In this document: piece by piece, positions 15,444-16,051 of the stretch | Layout of the letters: each line of letters starts with the position of its first letter | Numbering within the stretch: the stretch's first letter is position 1 | Assembly: GCA_965371855.1 (NCBI GenBank) | Contig: CBDUZZ010000084.1 | Span: forward strand, 1-16,051 | Length of the DNA: 16,051 nt | Reading direction: 5' to 3' | Source of the DNA: JAADEM01 sp965371855 | GTDB taxonomy: Bacteria; Bacteroidota; Bacteroidia; Bacteroidales; Marinilabiliaceae | Program-made: the position numbers and the translations under genes | The notes under the pieces: generated by a model | What the model was told of the DNA's origin: nothing | What the model saw: only the letters and a program-made list of their open reading frames with translations | Databases searched by the model: none

Positions 15444-16051
15444 TAATAGTTGGGCTGACTCACGTGTTTCTAAAGTAAGCTCTCAAAATCTGATTAATAG
15501 AACTGTTGAATCTGTGTTTATCTGTGTGCCATATTTAACTCTAACATGACGTTTTTTTAACAAACATAAAATATGCTCTTTTTTAGACAACTCACTTGTA
15601 ATTAAACCCGACTTATGCAGTAGGAGTTATGAAATAACGAACTATCTGCATTTAGTAAAGGTTAACCCCGATTTAGAAATACACCATTTTGGTTTTTATC
15701 CAAAATGTATGTATTTCTTTATCGCTATGTATTAGGAATATTGGTAATATTTCTAATATTTCTAATGCATAGTTTGGGTTAAACCTATCAAATATTACAA
15801 GCCCGGGAGACTTAATTAAATTATAAATTTGCAATAAGTCGGGGAAATTATATATCTTTATTGCTTAGCTAATCGCTATATTTATTATGAACCAAGCAAA
15901 ACAAAAACAGAGAGCCGCTAAACCATAGACACTTAGTATACCTTATTACGAAGCACAAAGAAGAAATAAATGGAATTGGGTTGCGTTTAGCAAGTAGTTA
16001 TGTTTAATATGAAATTTACGCTAAGTACTGGGATGAATTAACAGGATGGAA
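15444..16051. other. Non-coding stretch with repeats after the DUF5686 gene
   Basis: All six frames are broken by frequent stops. The first part (15444-15600) has no clear terminator; it contains a short ATCTGTGTTTATCTGTG direct repeat (15512-15528). The middle is the palindromic element at 15604-15844. After it the sequence is AT-rich; a 13-codon frame from ATG 15887 ends at TAG 15926, and the same frame then runs 22 more codons to TAG 15995, too little to call a gene. The window ends in GATGAATTAACAGGATGG, a wording that recalls other dispersed Bacteroidota repeats, but it is cut by the window edge. Confidence 0.6.
15604..15844. repeat. Palindromic MITE-like element, about 240 bp
   Basis: The ends are inverted copies: AAACCCGACTTATGCA (15604-15619) against the reverse complement of TGCAATAAGTCGGGG (15830-15844), differing by one inserted base and one or two end bases. 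Inside is a second inverted pair, GGTTAACCCC (15660-15669 with the preceding G) against TGGGTTAAACC (15774-15784). Between them are two strong hairpins: 15675-15718 (GAAATACA and CATTTTGG arms, one bulge, 7-base loop) and 15725-15772 (18-bp arms with two G-T pairs, 12-base loop). A weaker hairpin with ATGCAG/CTGCAT ends occupies 15615-15652. No protein is encoded. It could be a transposon-derived miniature element or a structured RNA. Confidence 0.7.

Noticed and set aside
15604..15844. CRISPR array or tRNA-like fold
   Set aside because: The repeats are inverted, not regularly spaced direct copies, and there is no cloverleaf with a T-arm consensus.
15887..15997. A 13-codon frame followed by TAG and 22 more codons to a second TAG, suggesting a small protein with a read-through stop
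   Set aside because: Too short, no homology I recognise, no ribosome site, and nothing else in the window suggests reassignment of TAG; chance is the simplest reading.

Overview
The window reads as chromosomal DNA of a Bacteroidota bacterium, probably class Bacteroidia. The evidence is the gldF-gldG-dnaN gene order, a surE / small membrane protein / lpxB cluster, menaquinone genes, a CarboxypepD_reg-like plus DUF5686 outer-membrane protein, AT-rich spacers with few Shine-Dalgarno sequences, and several TAnnTTTG promoter boxes (the -7 element of this phylum). No phage, plasmid, CRISPR, tRNA or rRNA gene is visible. The protein-coding part is ordinary core genome; the unusual content lies between genes.

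Layout. Positions 1-112 are an array of sixteen 7-bp units, followed by menB (+). Convergent to it is a minus-strand block read in the order surE, three-helix membrane protein, lpxB, gldF, gldG, dnaN (7309 down to 1116). Divergent from surE are pheT and menA (+). An aspartate-type aminotransferase (-) converges on menA and is divergent from a large DUF5686 outer-membrane protein (+, 12819-15443). The last 600 bases hold no convincing gene but contain a nested palindromic element.

How the genes relate. menB and menA are two steps of menaquinone synthesis (naphthoate ring closure and prenylation), here separated by about 9 kb. lpxB makes the lipid A disaccharide. gldF and gldG are the membrane and auxiliary subunits of the gliding-associated ABC transporter, whose ATPase is not in the window. 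dnaN is the replication clamp, pheT the beta subunit of phenylalanyl-tRNA synthetase, and surE a nucleotidase.

Three long reading frames were shortened at the 5' end. surE and the aminotransferase each have a promoter box that places transcription start downstream of the first possible ATG. gldG and the DUF5686 gene have repeat elements running into the upstream frame. The repeats fall into several classes: 7-bp arrays (three sites), a 9-bp array before pheT, two GTCATT...AATGAC inverted-repeat elements (between gldF and gldG, and in the leader of the DUF5686 gene), and one palindromic element of about 240 bp near the right end. I see no clear candidate for a new defence or biosynthetic system; these repeats are what most deserves a second look.
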